DNA of 20,393 bases from an uncultured Clostridia bacterium (lineage in GTDB: Bacteria; Bacillota; Clostridia; Lachnospirales; Lachnospiraceae), in NCBI GenBank assembly GCA_946186175.1, contig CAMHMG010000018.1:1-20393 (forward strand). Direction: 5' to 3'. Every line of letters begins with the position of its first letter. Positions within the stretch are counted from its first letter, which is position 1. A program made the position numbers and the translations under genes. The notes under the pieces are model-generated. The model searched no databases and was not told where the DNA came from. It was given only the letters and a program-made list of their open reading frames with translations. Shown here in pieces: positions 8,458-15,554 of this stretch.

Positions 8458-9132
8458 ATGATAGAATTGGATAATCTTTGTAAGACATACGAAATAGGCG
8501 GCGATGAGGTACATGCACTTGATCATGCATCGCTTAAAATAGAAGATGGTGAATTTGTAAGTATTATAGGTCCTTCAGGAAGCGGTAAATCAACTCTTAT
8601 GAATATCGTGGGGTGTCTTGATGTAGCTGATGGTGGCGATTATTATCTTGACGGTGTTCCGATTGAGAATTATAAGGAGGATGAGCTGGCAAGGATTCGT
8701 AATGAAAAGATAGGATTTGTCTTTCAGAATTTCAATCTGCTCTCAAGACTGTCAGCAGAGGAAAATATCGAACTTCCGTTAGTATATCAACAGATTCACA
8801 AGGAAGAGAGAAAAAGGCGTGTTGATGAGGCAATAAGCAGAGTTTCTCTTGAACGAAGAAGGAAACACAAGCCTGTTGAACTTTCGGGCGGGCAGCAGCA
8901 GAGAGTTGCGATTGCAAGAGCGCTTGTTACCAAACCATCAATGATACTTGCCGATGAGCCCACTGGTAATCTTGACAGCAAGACGGGCGATGAGATTATG
9001 GAATTATTTCATGAGCTGCATAAGCAGGGGAATACGATAGTGCTCATAACTCATGATGAGAAGGTAGCGAATCAGGCGGAAAGAAAGGTCCGTATATTAG
9101 ATGGCAGGGTGTATGAAGAGGAGAGTGAGTGA
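8458..9132 (+). CDS. ABC exporter ATP-binding protein (MacB/LolD type)
   Basis: ATPase of the export system, 224 residues, cytoplasmic. It has Walker A GPSGSGKST (38-46), the Q-loop Q90, the signature LSGGQQQR (142-149), Walker B MILADEP (162-168) and the switch His H199. The stretch FVFQNFNLLSRLSAEENIELP is typical of the LolD/MacB/FtsE-like group that works with FtsX-fold permeases. The ATG at 8458 has AAGGTGATG at 8444-8452 as binding site. It sits 87 bases after the adaptor and one base before the permease ATG, so translation is tightly linked. The substrate is not deducible; relatives export antimicrobial peptides, lipoproteins or macrolides, or act as sensors of cell-wall stress. Confidence 0.95.
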   Translation: MIELDNLCKTYEIGGDEVHALDHASLKIEDGEFVSIIGPSGSGKSTLMNIVGCLDVADGGDYYLDGVPIENYKEDELARIRNEKIGFVFQNFNLLSRLSAEENIELPLVYQQIHKEERKRRVDEAISRVSLERRRKHKPVELSGGQQQRVAIARALVTKPSMILADEPTGNLDSKTGDEIMELFHELHKQGNTIVLITHDEKVANQAERKVRILDGRVYEEESE

Positions 9133-9133
9133 T

Positions 9134-10312
9134 ATGGTAATACAATCTGTAAAGATGGCAATGGATTCGATAATGTCTAACAAACTGCGCTCATTTCTCA
9201 CAATGCTTGGAATGATAATCGGGGTTATGTCGCTAGTGATACTTGTGTCGATTGTAAATGGCGCAACCAAAAGCGTTACAGATTCTATAGCAAACATCGG
9301 AACCAATATGCTTGCGGTTAATATTAAGGATGATAAGGATGAGCCACTCTCATTAGACGAGATAGAAGAACTTATTGATTATGATTCTGTGAAAAATGTT
9401 GCACCGTATTCAACGGGAAGTGCTACGGCTAAGTATGAGAGGACAAGTGAGAGTATCTCTTTATATGGTACGACCGGTGCATACTATGATATCAAAGGTC
9501 TGTCTCTTGAAAGAGGCAGATTTATCAAAAATGCTGACGTTGAAGGCAGTACATTTGTTGCGGTGATCAATCAGACTGCAGCGCAGGAGCTGTTTGGACA
9601 GACACATGTGGTTGGAGAGACGATTTCGCTTAACGGCTATCGTTTTACTGTAATAGGAGTACTTGAAGAGGAAGAGAGTACAAAAGGCAATGTTTCGGAA
9701 AGATTAGAGGCATATATTCCATTTACCGCGCTTTCTAAGATAACTGGTAATACAAGAAATGTAAGCAGCTTATATATATCCTCAGCAGATGAGGAAAGCA
9801 TGGATGCCGTGGAAAATGAGATCACCAAATTCCTGTATCAGAGATTTTCATATGATTCGGATGCGTTCTCAATAACAAATTCGTCTACGATCATGGAGGC
9901 TATGAGCAGTGTCAATGATACCATGAAATGGATGCTTGGTGGAATTGCTGCCATCTCACTTCTTGTTGGCGGTATTGGTATTATGAATATAATGCTTGTT
10001 TCTGTTACAGAAAGAACAAGAGAAATAGGCATAAGAAAGGCAATCGGGGCAAGAAAGAAAACTATTCTCATGCAGTTTTTGATCGAAGCACTTCTGGTAA
10101 GTGTTATGGGATGCCTGATCGGTATCCTGCTATCAGCGGCGACGGTTGCAGGTATCAATCGTTTTGTAGATTCGTTATCTGCCAGTATGTCTGTGGATAT
10201 AGTTATGATAGCAATGGGATTCTCGGCATTTATCGGAGTCGTGTTTGGAATATATCCGGCATATAAGGCAGCGAATAAACCTCCGATAGAGGCTCTAAGA
10301 TATAGTAATTGA
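9134..10312 (+). CDS. ABC exporter permease (MacB/FtsX type)
   Basis: Membrane permease of the export operon, 392 residues. One membrane helix (about 20-42) precedes a long extracytoplasmic MacB_PCD domain (to about 260). The C-terminal FtsX domain has three further helices (about 267-290, 318-340, 357-377) and the conserved RTREIGIRKAIGA loop after the second helix. The open frame extends upstream to an ATG at 9101, but that would overlap the ATPase by 32 bases. The ATG at 9134 with AGGAG at 9119-9123 matches the conserved MacB start (SVKMAMDSIMSNKLRSFLT). A terminator follows at once. The protein ends in the usual PPIEALRYSN. Confidence 0.94.
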   Translation: MVIQSVKMAMDSIMSNKLRSFLTMLGMIIGVMSLVILVSIVNGATKSVTDSIANIGTNMLAVNIKDDKDEPLSLDEIEELIDYDSVKNVAPYSTGSATAKYERTSESISLYGTTGAYYDIKGLSLERGRFIKNADVEGSTFVAVINQTAAQELFGQTHVVGETISLNGYRFTVIGVLEEEESTKGNVSERLEAYIPFTALSKITGNTRNVSSLYISSADEESMDAVENEITKFLYQRFSYDSDAFSITNSSTIMEAMSSVNDTMKWMLGGIAAISLLVGGIGIMNIMLVSVTERTREIGIRKAIGARKKTILMQFLIEALLVSVMGCLIGILLSAATVAGINRFVDSLSASMSVDIVMIAMGFSAFIGVVFGIYPAYKAANKPPIEALRYSN

Positions 10313-10380
10313 AAATGGCTGCGGGCGTCGCAAAGTTTCATATAATTCATGAAATATAAGCTGTGTCCGCAACCATTTTT
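10312..10380. terminator. Bidirectional terminator between the export operon and htpG
   Basis: AAAATGG-C-TGCGG (10312-10324) pairs with CCGCA-A-CCATTTT (10367-10379), with one mismatch, and is followed by T. A second stem (TTTCAT/ATGAAA, 10336-10354) lies in the loop. T tracts border both sides, so it can serve the + operon and the convergent htpG gene. Confidence 0.75.
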
Positions 10381-10427
10381 ATGTTGTTTGTTTATTAAGC
10401 AATTGCGAAACTCAATCAAGTCTCGAC

Positions 10428-12398
10428 TTATTTCGTAATAAGTGCAAGAATCTCATTGCTTCTTGCCACGAACTTGGTCATAGCTTCAGGCTCGAGTGGT
10501 GCATGAGCAAGAAGTGCAAGATCATATAACTGCTCACATACCATTCCTGTATTATCACCTTCAGGATTATCAAGAATGTACTGTACTAACTGGTTGTTGG
10601 CATTAAGTACAAGTGTAAGTGAATCGCTGCCACCAAACATATTAGGATCCATGCCGCCCATAGCGTACATTTTCATCATATCCTGCATTCTTCTGGTCTC
10701 TTCAGGAAGAGTGATCATTGAAGAAATAGAAGTGTTCTTAAGCTTTTCAACTTTAACTGACAACTTATCATTGTTAAGAGCTTTTTTGAAGATCTCAGAA
10801 AGCCTGTCGGTAGTTTCCTTAAGTTCTTCCTCAGGTATATCTTCCTTGAAGGTGTTGGTGATATCTGAGTCGATCCTTGCAAAATGAACGCCCTCATGTT
10901 TCTGCTCCTGATGAGTGATAAACGGATTATCTATGTTATGATCTAATACTACGGCATCGATTCCCTGCTCACGGAACATATTGATGTACTGTGACTGAGT
11001 CTTTTCATTGTCTGTATAGAAGACTGTATTCTCATATTTCTCTTTGCCTGCTTCAAGATATTCGGAAAGAGTGAGGTATTTGCCGTCTATATTTTTATAT
11101 AGGATATAATCCCTCATCTTCTCCTCAAATTTGTCATCCCTAAGACAACCGAATTTGATAAATGGAGAAAGATCATCCCAGTATTTCTCATAGTTCTCAC
11201 GGTCAGTCTTGCACATTCCTGAAAGCTTGTCTGCTACCTTCTTGGTAATATAATCGGAAATCTTTTTAACAAAACCATCATTTTGCAAAGCGCTTCTTGA
11301 AACGTTAAGTGGAAGATCAGGGCAATCAATAACACCTTTTAATAAGAGAAGGAATTCAGGAATAACCTCTTTGATGTTATCGGCTATGAAAACCTGATTG
11401 TTATAAAGCTTGATCTTACCTTCTAATGTATCATATTCTGTATTAAGTTTAGGGAAGTAAAGGATACCCTTTAAGTTAAATGGATAGTCCATATTAAGGT
11501 GAATCCAGAACAGGGGCTCCTTAAAATCTAAGAATACTTTTCTGTAGAACTCTCTGTATTCTTCATCTGTACAATCGTTAGGATGCTTGGTCCAGAGAGG
11601 ATGGATATCATTTATCGGCTTTTCTTTGGGTTCTTCTGCTTTTTCCTCTGCTGCATCGCTGTCCTTAGCATTCTCATCAACTGCTTCGTCGATATTATCT
11701 TCCTTTTCCTCTTTGACCTCTGTTGCACTTGATTCTACAACATCGGTTTTTTCTTCCTTGGCTGCATCCGCATTAGTGAAGAAAATCTCTTCAGGCATGA
11801 ATGAACAATATTTCTCGAGTACCTCTTTAACACGATATTCGTTGGCAAATTCATAACAGTCTTCATTAAGATAAAGAGTGATCTCAGTTCCGTGTTCGGT
11901 TCTGTCACCCTCAGACATTGTGTAGTCTGTACCGCCGTCACATTCCCAGAATACAGGTTCTGCTCCGTCCTTGTATGAACAGGTATCGATAGTAACCTTG
12001 TCTGCTACCATAAATGTAGAGTAGAAACCAAGACCAAAGTGACCGATTATCTGATCGTCTGTGGCCTTATCCTTATATTTCTCTAAGAAATCAGTAGCGC
12101 CGGAAAATGCTATCTGGTTAATGTATTCGTTGACCTCATCAGCGGTCATACCGATACCGTTATCTATAAATGTAAGAGTCTTGTCCTTAGGACTTGCAAT
12201 TACGTCTATACGATATTTGTAATCATCGGGCTCATTGAATTCACTGATCAAAGCAAGCTTTCTTAACTTTGTTATAGCATCACATGCGTTTGATACAACC
12301 TCACGAACAAATATGTCATGGTCTGAATATAACCATTTCTTAATAATAGGGAAAATATTTTCACTGTTGATTGATAAGCTTCCTGTCTGCTTAGCCAT
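10428..12398 (-). CDS. htpG: Molecular chaperone HtpG (Hsp90)
   Basis: Cytosolic ATP-dependent Hsp90 chaperone, 656 residues. The N-terminal GHKL ATPase domain shows REVVSNACDA (E33, N37), DNGIGM (79-84) and GHFGLGF (119-125). A strongly charged Glu/Lys/Asp stretch (about 211-262) separates it from the middle domain, which starts at INDIHPLWTKH and contains LPLNVSRSALQND. A dimerisation domain closes the protein. Escherichia coli HtpG has almost no linker at this place; eukaryotic Hsp90 has one of similar length. The ATG at 12398 is chosen because the binding site AAAGGAG (12408-12414) touches an upstream in-frame ATG at 12407 but is nine bases from 12398. A promoter and a perfect CIRCE element lie upstream, pointing to HrcA control in the heat-shock response. 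Confidence 0.97.
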   Translation of the reverse strand: MAKQTGSLSINSENIFPIIKKWLYSDHDIFVREVVSNACDAITKLRKLALISEFNEPDDYKYRIDVIASPKDKTLTFIDNGIGMTADEVNEYINQIAFSGATDFLEKYKDKATDDQIIGHFGLGFYSTFMVADKVTIDTCSYKDGAEPVFWECDGGTDYTMSEGDRTEHGTEITLYLNEDCYEFANEYRVKEVLEKYCSFMPEEIFFTNADAAKEEKTDVVESSATEVKEEKEDNIDEAVDENAKDSDAAEEKAEEPKEKPINDIHPLWTKHPNDCTDEEYREFYRKVFLDFKEPLFWIHLNMDYPFNLKGILYFPKLNTEYDTLEGKIKLYNNQVFIADNIKEVIPEFLLLLKGVIDCPDLPLNVSRSALQNDGFVKKISDYITKKVADKLSGMCKTDRENYEKYWDDLSPFIKFGCLRDDKFEEKMRDYILYKNIDGKYLTLSEYLEAGKEKYENTVFYTDNEKTQSQYINMFREQGIDAVVLDHNIDNPFITHQEQKHEGVHFARIDSDITNTFKEDIPEEELKETTDRLSEIFKKALNNDKLSVKVEKLKNTSISSMITLPEETRRMQDMMKMYAMGGMDPNMFGGSDSLTLVLNANNQLVQYILDNPEGDNTGMVCEQLYDLALLAHAPLEPEAMTKFVARSNEILALITK

Positions 12399-12479
12399 TT
12401 TATACATCTCCTTTATATTGTTGTTACCGGCTATAGAATTATTATATGATATACAATAAACCTACAAGCTCTGATAAGT

Positions 12480-12508
12480 ATTGTATTATGCAGATTACAA
12501 AAAGTCAA
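12480..12508 (-). promoter_or_regulatory. Sigma-A promoter of htpG
   Basis: On the - strand, TTGACT (12503-12508) and TACAAT (12480-12485) are 17 bases apart, close to consensus. The start of transcription would fall near 12473, leaving a leader of about 75 bases before the htpG ATG. Confidence 0.75.
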
Positions 12509-12515
12509 GAAAAAA

Positions 12516-12542
12516 TTAGCACTCGCCTACAATGAGTGCTAA
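12516..12542. promoter_or_regulatory. CIRCE operator (HrcA binding site)
   Basis: TTAGCACTC at 12516-12524, nine spacer bases, and GAGTGCTAA at 12534-12542 match the CIRCE consensus without a mismatch. CIRCE is bound by the heat-shock repressor HrcA and usually controls groESL and dnaK operons. Here it lies seven bases upstream of the -35 of the htpG promoter. The only gene it can sensibly control is htpG, as the neighbour on the other side points the same way and ends 88 bases off. Confidence 0.95.
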
Positions 12543-12629
12543 TAAATAAGGTGTCACACAAAATTATCCAAATATCACATAATATAATTGAATATAAAAA
12601 ATAACGTAAAATAAAGGTTTTTGAGCATT

Positions 12630-13130
12630 TTATTGATTACAGGTTATATTATATGATTTTAATAATGTGATAAATTGCATGAATGCTTCCTGCTCTAAAG
12701 ATTTGTCCAAATTGAAATTTTTATACGAAACAGAACATGTCACATTTAATTTTTGATTTTGAAATATTATATTGAGGTGAATACCGTTGATATCATTGAT
12801 ATTTTGTGATGAACCTGTGGCGTGCAACAAGGATTCAAGATTTACGGTGCTCATCTTGAAGACCAGCTTCATGACAGTTGGAGTCTTTTTGCCTTTGATG
12901 AGAGCGAAGATCTTATCCTTTGCTAGGCTCCAGGAAAGATAGGTGTAATCGGATAATTTGTGGGTGTCTATTTCATTTTCGTCAAAAAAATCATGGTTCC
13001 ATCGTCCGTCTATCTGGTAATCCATGTCGGTTCTGAGAGTTGCAGAGACCATTTCATAGAAATCAAAGGATGATGTCTGAAACAGTAGCTGCATGAATTG
13101 TTTTACATCAAGAATTTCTGTATTCTGCAT
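12630..13130 (-). CDS. Conserved hypothetical protein, probably DUF5721
   Basis: A 166-residue protein without signal peptide, membrane helix or catalytic motif that I can name. The pattern DVKQFMQLLFQ...FDFYEMVSATLRT...YQIDGRWNHDFFDENE...LIKGKKTPTVMKLVF...NLDKSLEQ recalls the DUF5721 family of Lachnospiraceae, but this is from memory and no function is known. The frame is open up to an ATG at 13172; the ATG at 13130 is preferred because AAAGGTG (13141-13147) lies ten bases before it and because the family starts near DVKxFM. It has its own promoter and shares a divergent region with the ferredoxin gene. The CIRCE element and htpG promoter lie downstream, so it is probably a separate unit. 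No clear terminator follows, so read-through into htpG is possible. Confidence 0.75.
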   Translation of the reverse strand: MQNTEILDVKQFMQLLFQTSSFDFYEMVSATLRTDMDYQIDGRWNHDFFDENEIDTHKLSDYTYLSWSLAKDKIFALIKGKKTPTVMKLVFKMSTVNLESLLHATGSSQNINDINGIHLNIIFQNQKLNVTCSVSYKNFNLDKSLEQEAFMQFITLLKSYNITCNQ

Positions 13131-13162
13131 GATAATACAACACCTTTCACAAAAGTAATGAA

Positions 13163-13191
13163 AGTATAACATGGTAGTGCTGTGGGTGCAA
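13163..13191 (-). promoter_or_regulatory. Promoter of the DUF5721-like gene
   Basis: On the - strand, TTGCAC (13186-13191) and TATACT (13163-13168) are 17 bases apart. Transcription would begin around 13156, about 25 bases before the ATG at 13130. Confidence 0.6.
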
Positions 13192-13268
13192 TGTTTTTTA
13201 TGGATAAAAAAATAAATAATTTATATTAATTAGTAAGTTGAACACGCTCATTGGAAACATTATAAACA

Positions 13269-13298
13269 TTGTGTATATGGTCATCTGTATCCTATGAT
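13269..13298 (+). promoter_or_regulatory. Possible promoter of the ferredoxin gene
   Basis: TTGTGT (13269-13274) and TATGAT (13293-13298) are 18 bases apart, upstream of the ferredoxin ATG at 13367. Other A/T-rich matches nearby make this uncertain. Confidence 0.4.
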
Positions 13299-13366
13299 GA
13301 ATAATAAAGAAAAATTATCATATACTATCCCTATGTTTTGATATTTATATTATATGGAGGTTTAAT

Positions 13367-13558
13367 ATGAAAGCAGAAGTTGATCAGGAGGGCTGCATAG
13401 CATGCGGTCTTTGTGTGAGCACATGTCCGGAAGTTTTTACCTTTAATGAGGAAGGTGTGGCGGAAGCTAACGGTCAGCTGACGGATGATAATTTTGCCTC
13501 AGCGGAATCGGCAAGAAATGCATGTCCGGTTGAGGTCATTGATATAGTAGATGAATGA
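13367..13558 (+). CDS. Single-cluster [4Fe-4S] ferredoxin
   Basis: A 63-residue acidic cytosolic electron carrier. The cluster ligands are C10, C13 and C16 (CIACGLC) with C53 (ACPVEVI); C20 is an extra cysteine in the STCPE segment. A second CxxCxxC motif is absent, so it binds one cluster, like the Desulfovibrio and Thermotoga type, and not two as in clostridial 2[4Fe-4S] ferredoxins. GGAGG at 13356-13360 precedes the ATG. It is a one-gene unit with its own terminator; no oxidoreductase partner is adjacent, so its redox partner cannot be inferred. Confidence 0.95.
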   Translation: MKAEVDQEGCIACGLCVSTCPEVFTFNEEGVAEANGQLTDDNFASAESARNACPVEVIDIVDE

Positions 13559-13563
13559 CGTAG

Positions 13564-13593
13564 AAATCCGGGTTGCAGGGAACCCGGATTTTT
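13564..13593. terminator. Terminator shared by ferredoxin and the ABC permease gene
   Basis: AAATCCGGGTT (13564-13574) pairs perfectly with AACCCGGATTT (13581-13591) around a six-base loop, followed by T on the + side (to 13593). On the - strand it starts three bases past the permease stop codon and ends in a shorter T run. It therefore probably ends both convergent transcripts. Confidence 0.85.
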
Positions 13594-13595
13594 GC

Positions 13596-14621
13596 CTAGA
13601 AATAACCCGAGAACTTCTTCTCAACCTTCTGGAGAATCATATATAGGAGCATTGCAATGACACAGAGAATTAGTATTGAAAGCAGCACATTTCCCATCTT
13701 GAAGGTCTGGGAACCATAAATGATAAGATATCCGAGACCTTCTCTCGCCGCAAGGAATTCACCGATTACAACACCTACCAGACATAGTCCGATATTGACC
13801 TTCATCACACTGATTATGTTGGGCACGTTGCTTGGAAGAACGACCAGTTTCAGGCATTGAAAACGGTTACCCTTAAGGGTCTTGACAAGTTTTATCTTAT
13901 CACTTTCAACATTTACAAATCCGGTGTATATATTGAGAATACTTCCAAATATTGCCACTGAGCAGGCACAAACGATGATAGTGCCTTTGTTGGCACCAAG
14001 CCATACTATGAGTACCGGTGCAAGAGCAGACTTAGGCAACGAATTGAGGATGACAAGATAGGGTTCTAAAACCTTCGAGAGTGTTTCATTCCACCAGAAC
14101 AGCGTTGCCACTATGAGACTTCCGATGATAACAATAGCAAAGCCTAGAAGAGTTTCATAGAGGGTTATGCCAATGTGATGCAATAGTGAGCCATCCTTTA
14201 TCATTGCAATAAATGTAGAAAACAACTTTGAGGGACAGGAGAAGATAAAGTCGTTAATTATGCCATGATGCGCTGTAAACTCCCATAAAGCAATAAACCC
14301 GACGAAGAGCAGCAGCTGATATAGTTTGATTAAAATCTGTTTTTTTCTTATATTCCGCACATATTCTAATTGTGCCGGTGAGAGTGTGTTGTTTTTGTTG
14401 TTGTCTGTTTTTCTTTTTGAAATCTTCTTATTTGCTGTTGCGTATTCATTGGCTTTCACTTGTTGCGCGTAAGCTTTGTTTTGTATGGAGTTTGAATGTA
14501 TCCTATTTTGTCTTGTTTTTTTGTGTAATATTTTTTTTGGATTAGTAGGTGCTTCATACGGTTTATATTTTTTATGTGTAAGGTTCATATTACTGTCGTT
14601 TTTCATATTCTTCATTTTCAT
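13596..14621 (-). CDS. ABC importer permease, NitT/TauT (SsuC/TauC-like) type
   Basis: Inner-membrane permease with a binding-protein-dependent transport fold, 341 residues; the family is usually 250-270. About six membrane helices lie between residues 100 and 332. The EAA-like coupling loop (around 247-263, KTLKGNRFQCLKLVVLP) is the site that meets the ATPase, and GEFLAAREGLGYLI is typical of the nitrate/sulfonate/taurine/pyrimidine group. The first 97 residues are an unusual hydrophilic extension rich in Lys, Asn, Gln and Arg. The ATG at 14621 is chosen because GGGAGG (14631-14636) precedes it; it overlaps the ATPase gene by 32 bases. The open frame continues to 14672, but without a binding site. 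No substrate-binding protein is nearby, so the substrate is unknown. Confidence 0.88.
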   Translation of the reverse strand: MKMKNMKNDSNMNLTHKKYKPYEAPTNPKKILHKKTRQNRIHSNSIQNKAYAQQVKANEYATANKKISKRKTDNNKNNTLSPAQLEYVRNIRKKQILIKLYQLLLFVGFIALWEFTAHHGIINDFIFSCPSKLFSTFIAMIKDGSLLHHIGITLYETLLGFAIVIIGSLIVATLFWWNETLSKVLEPYLVILNSLPKSALAPVLIVWLGANKGTIIVCACSVAIFGSILNIYTGFVNVESDKIKLVKTLKGNRFQCLKLVVLPSNVPNIISVMKVNIGLCLVGVVIGEFLAAREGLGYLIIYGSQTFKMGNVLLSILILCVIAMLLYMILQKVEKKFSGYF

Positions 14622-15378
14622 CGTGTACTGCCTCCCAAATCTGATTATAATAAGTATTAAATTCGGGTGCATTTCTGGAGGTCTTCGGTGTGCGGTTTTC
14701 TATACTTAACTTAATTGGAATTTCAGTCTTGATTGTTCCGGGACGCTTTGACAACACGATTACCCGGTCTGCCATGGAAATTGCCTCCGAGAGATCATGT
14801 GTGACCAAAGCTGTACTTATATGTTTTTCCTTAATGATGGAACCGATGTCATCAGCGACATTTAATCTGGTCTGATAATCAAGAGCGCTGAAGGGTTCGT
14901 CGAGAAGTAATATGTCGGGAGAAAGTGCAAGCGTACGAATCAAAGCCGCCCGCTGTCTCATGCCTCCGGAAAGCTGTCTTGGTAATGCGTTTCGAAATTC
15001 CCACAGACCATAGGTTTTTAGCAGATCATCAATGAGGGTTAAATGTTCTTCATCCATTTTGTGTTGTATCTCAAGACCTAAGGTAAGATTCTTATATATG
15101 GAGCGCCACTCTAATAAATGGTCCTTTTGAAGCATATAACCGATACTTACTTTAGAATTGTAGATGGATTCTCCGTATATTTTGATATCACCTGACGTAA
15201 TAGGTAGTAATCCGGCTATCAGATTCAACAGGGTGGTCTTGCCACAGCCTGAAGGGCCGACGAATGAAATAAATTCATTTTGATGTAATTTGAATGAAAT
15301 ATTTTGAAGTGCTGATATCTCACAAGATATTGTGTGATAAATATAATTCACATCAAGAAGTTCTAATATTGGAGTCAC
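14590..15378 (-). CDS. ABC importer ATP-binding protein, NitT/TauT (SsuB/TauB-like) type
   Basis: Cytosolic ATPase partner of the overlapping permease gene, 262 residues. It shows Walker A GPSGCGKTT (41-49), the Q-loop region YMLQKDHLLEWRS (81-93), signature LSGGMRQR (136-143), Walker B ILLLDEP (156-162), the D-loop SALD and switch H194. The LLEWRSIYKNLTLGLE stretch is characteristic of ATPases that serve nitrate, sulfonate, taurine or thiamine-precursor importers. The start is GTG at 15378 with AAGGAAG (15390-15396) eleven bases upstream; no ATG fits better. The gene is divergent from the deacetylase gene; its own promoter is not obvious in the A/T-rich gap. Confidence 0.93.
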   Translation of the reverse strand: MTPILELLDVNYIYHTISCEISALQNISFKLHQNEFISFVGPSGCGKTTLLNLIAGLLPITSGDIKIYGESIYNSKVSIGYMLQKDHLLEWRSIYKNLTLGLEIQHKMDEEHLTLIDDLLKTYGLWEFRNALPRQLSGGMRQRAALIRTLALSPDILLLDEPFSALDYQTRLNVADDIGSIIKEKHISTALVTHDLSEAISMADRVIVLSKRPGTIKTEIPIKLSIENRTPKTSRNAPEFNTYYNQIWEAVHDENEEYEKRQ

Positions 15379-15459
15379 TTTTTTTTACACTTCCTTTATC
15401 CATATATTTTATAATATTCATATTGAGAGAAAATGACATATTATTTTATAATCTTGTTC

Positions 15460-15488
15460 TTGACTTAAAAAATTACTTTCTATATAAT
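15460..15488 (+). promoter_or_regulatory. Sigma-A promoter of the deacetylase gene
   Basis: TTGACT (15460-15465), a 17-base spacer and a perfect TATAAT (15483-15488). Transcription would start near 15495, giving a leader of about 60 bases before the ATG at 15555. Confidence 0.8.
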
Positions 15489-15554
15489 AAGCAGGCTTAA
15501 AAAACTTACATAATTAAAAAAATTATGCACATACTATGGTCAGCAGGTGATTAT

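Noticed and set aside
9101..9133. Upstream ATG start for the exporter permease
   Set aside because: It would overlap the ATPase by 32 bases, lacks a binding site and adds residues not typical of MacB; the ATG at 9134 has AGGAG and the conserved start.
9838..10419. A 193-codon minus-strand frame at the end of the exporter permease
   Set aside because: It lies opposite a clearly conserved FtsX domain and runs through the terminator; its composition is that of an antisense frame.
10428..15378. A genomic island or mobile element carrying the minus-strand genes
   Set aside because: There is no integrase, transposase, tRNA or flanking repeat, and base composition does not visibly change.
15379..15524. 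TPP or other riboswitch upstream of the ABC importer
   Set aside because: The gap is A/T-rich without the conserved TPP core (CUGAGA) or other riboswitch signatures.
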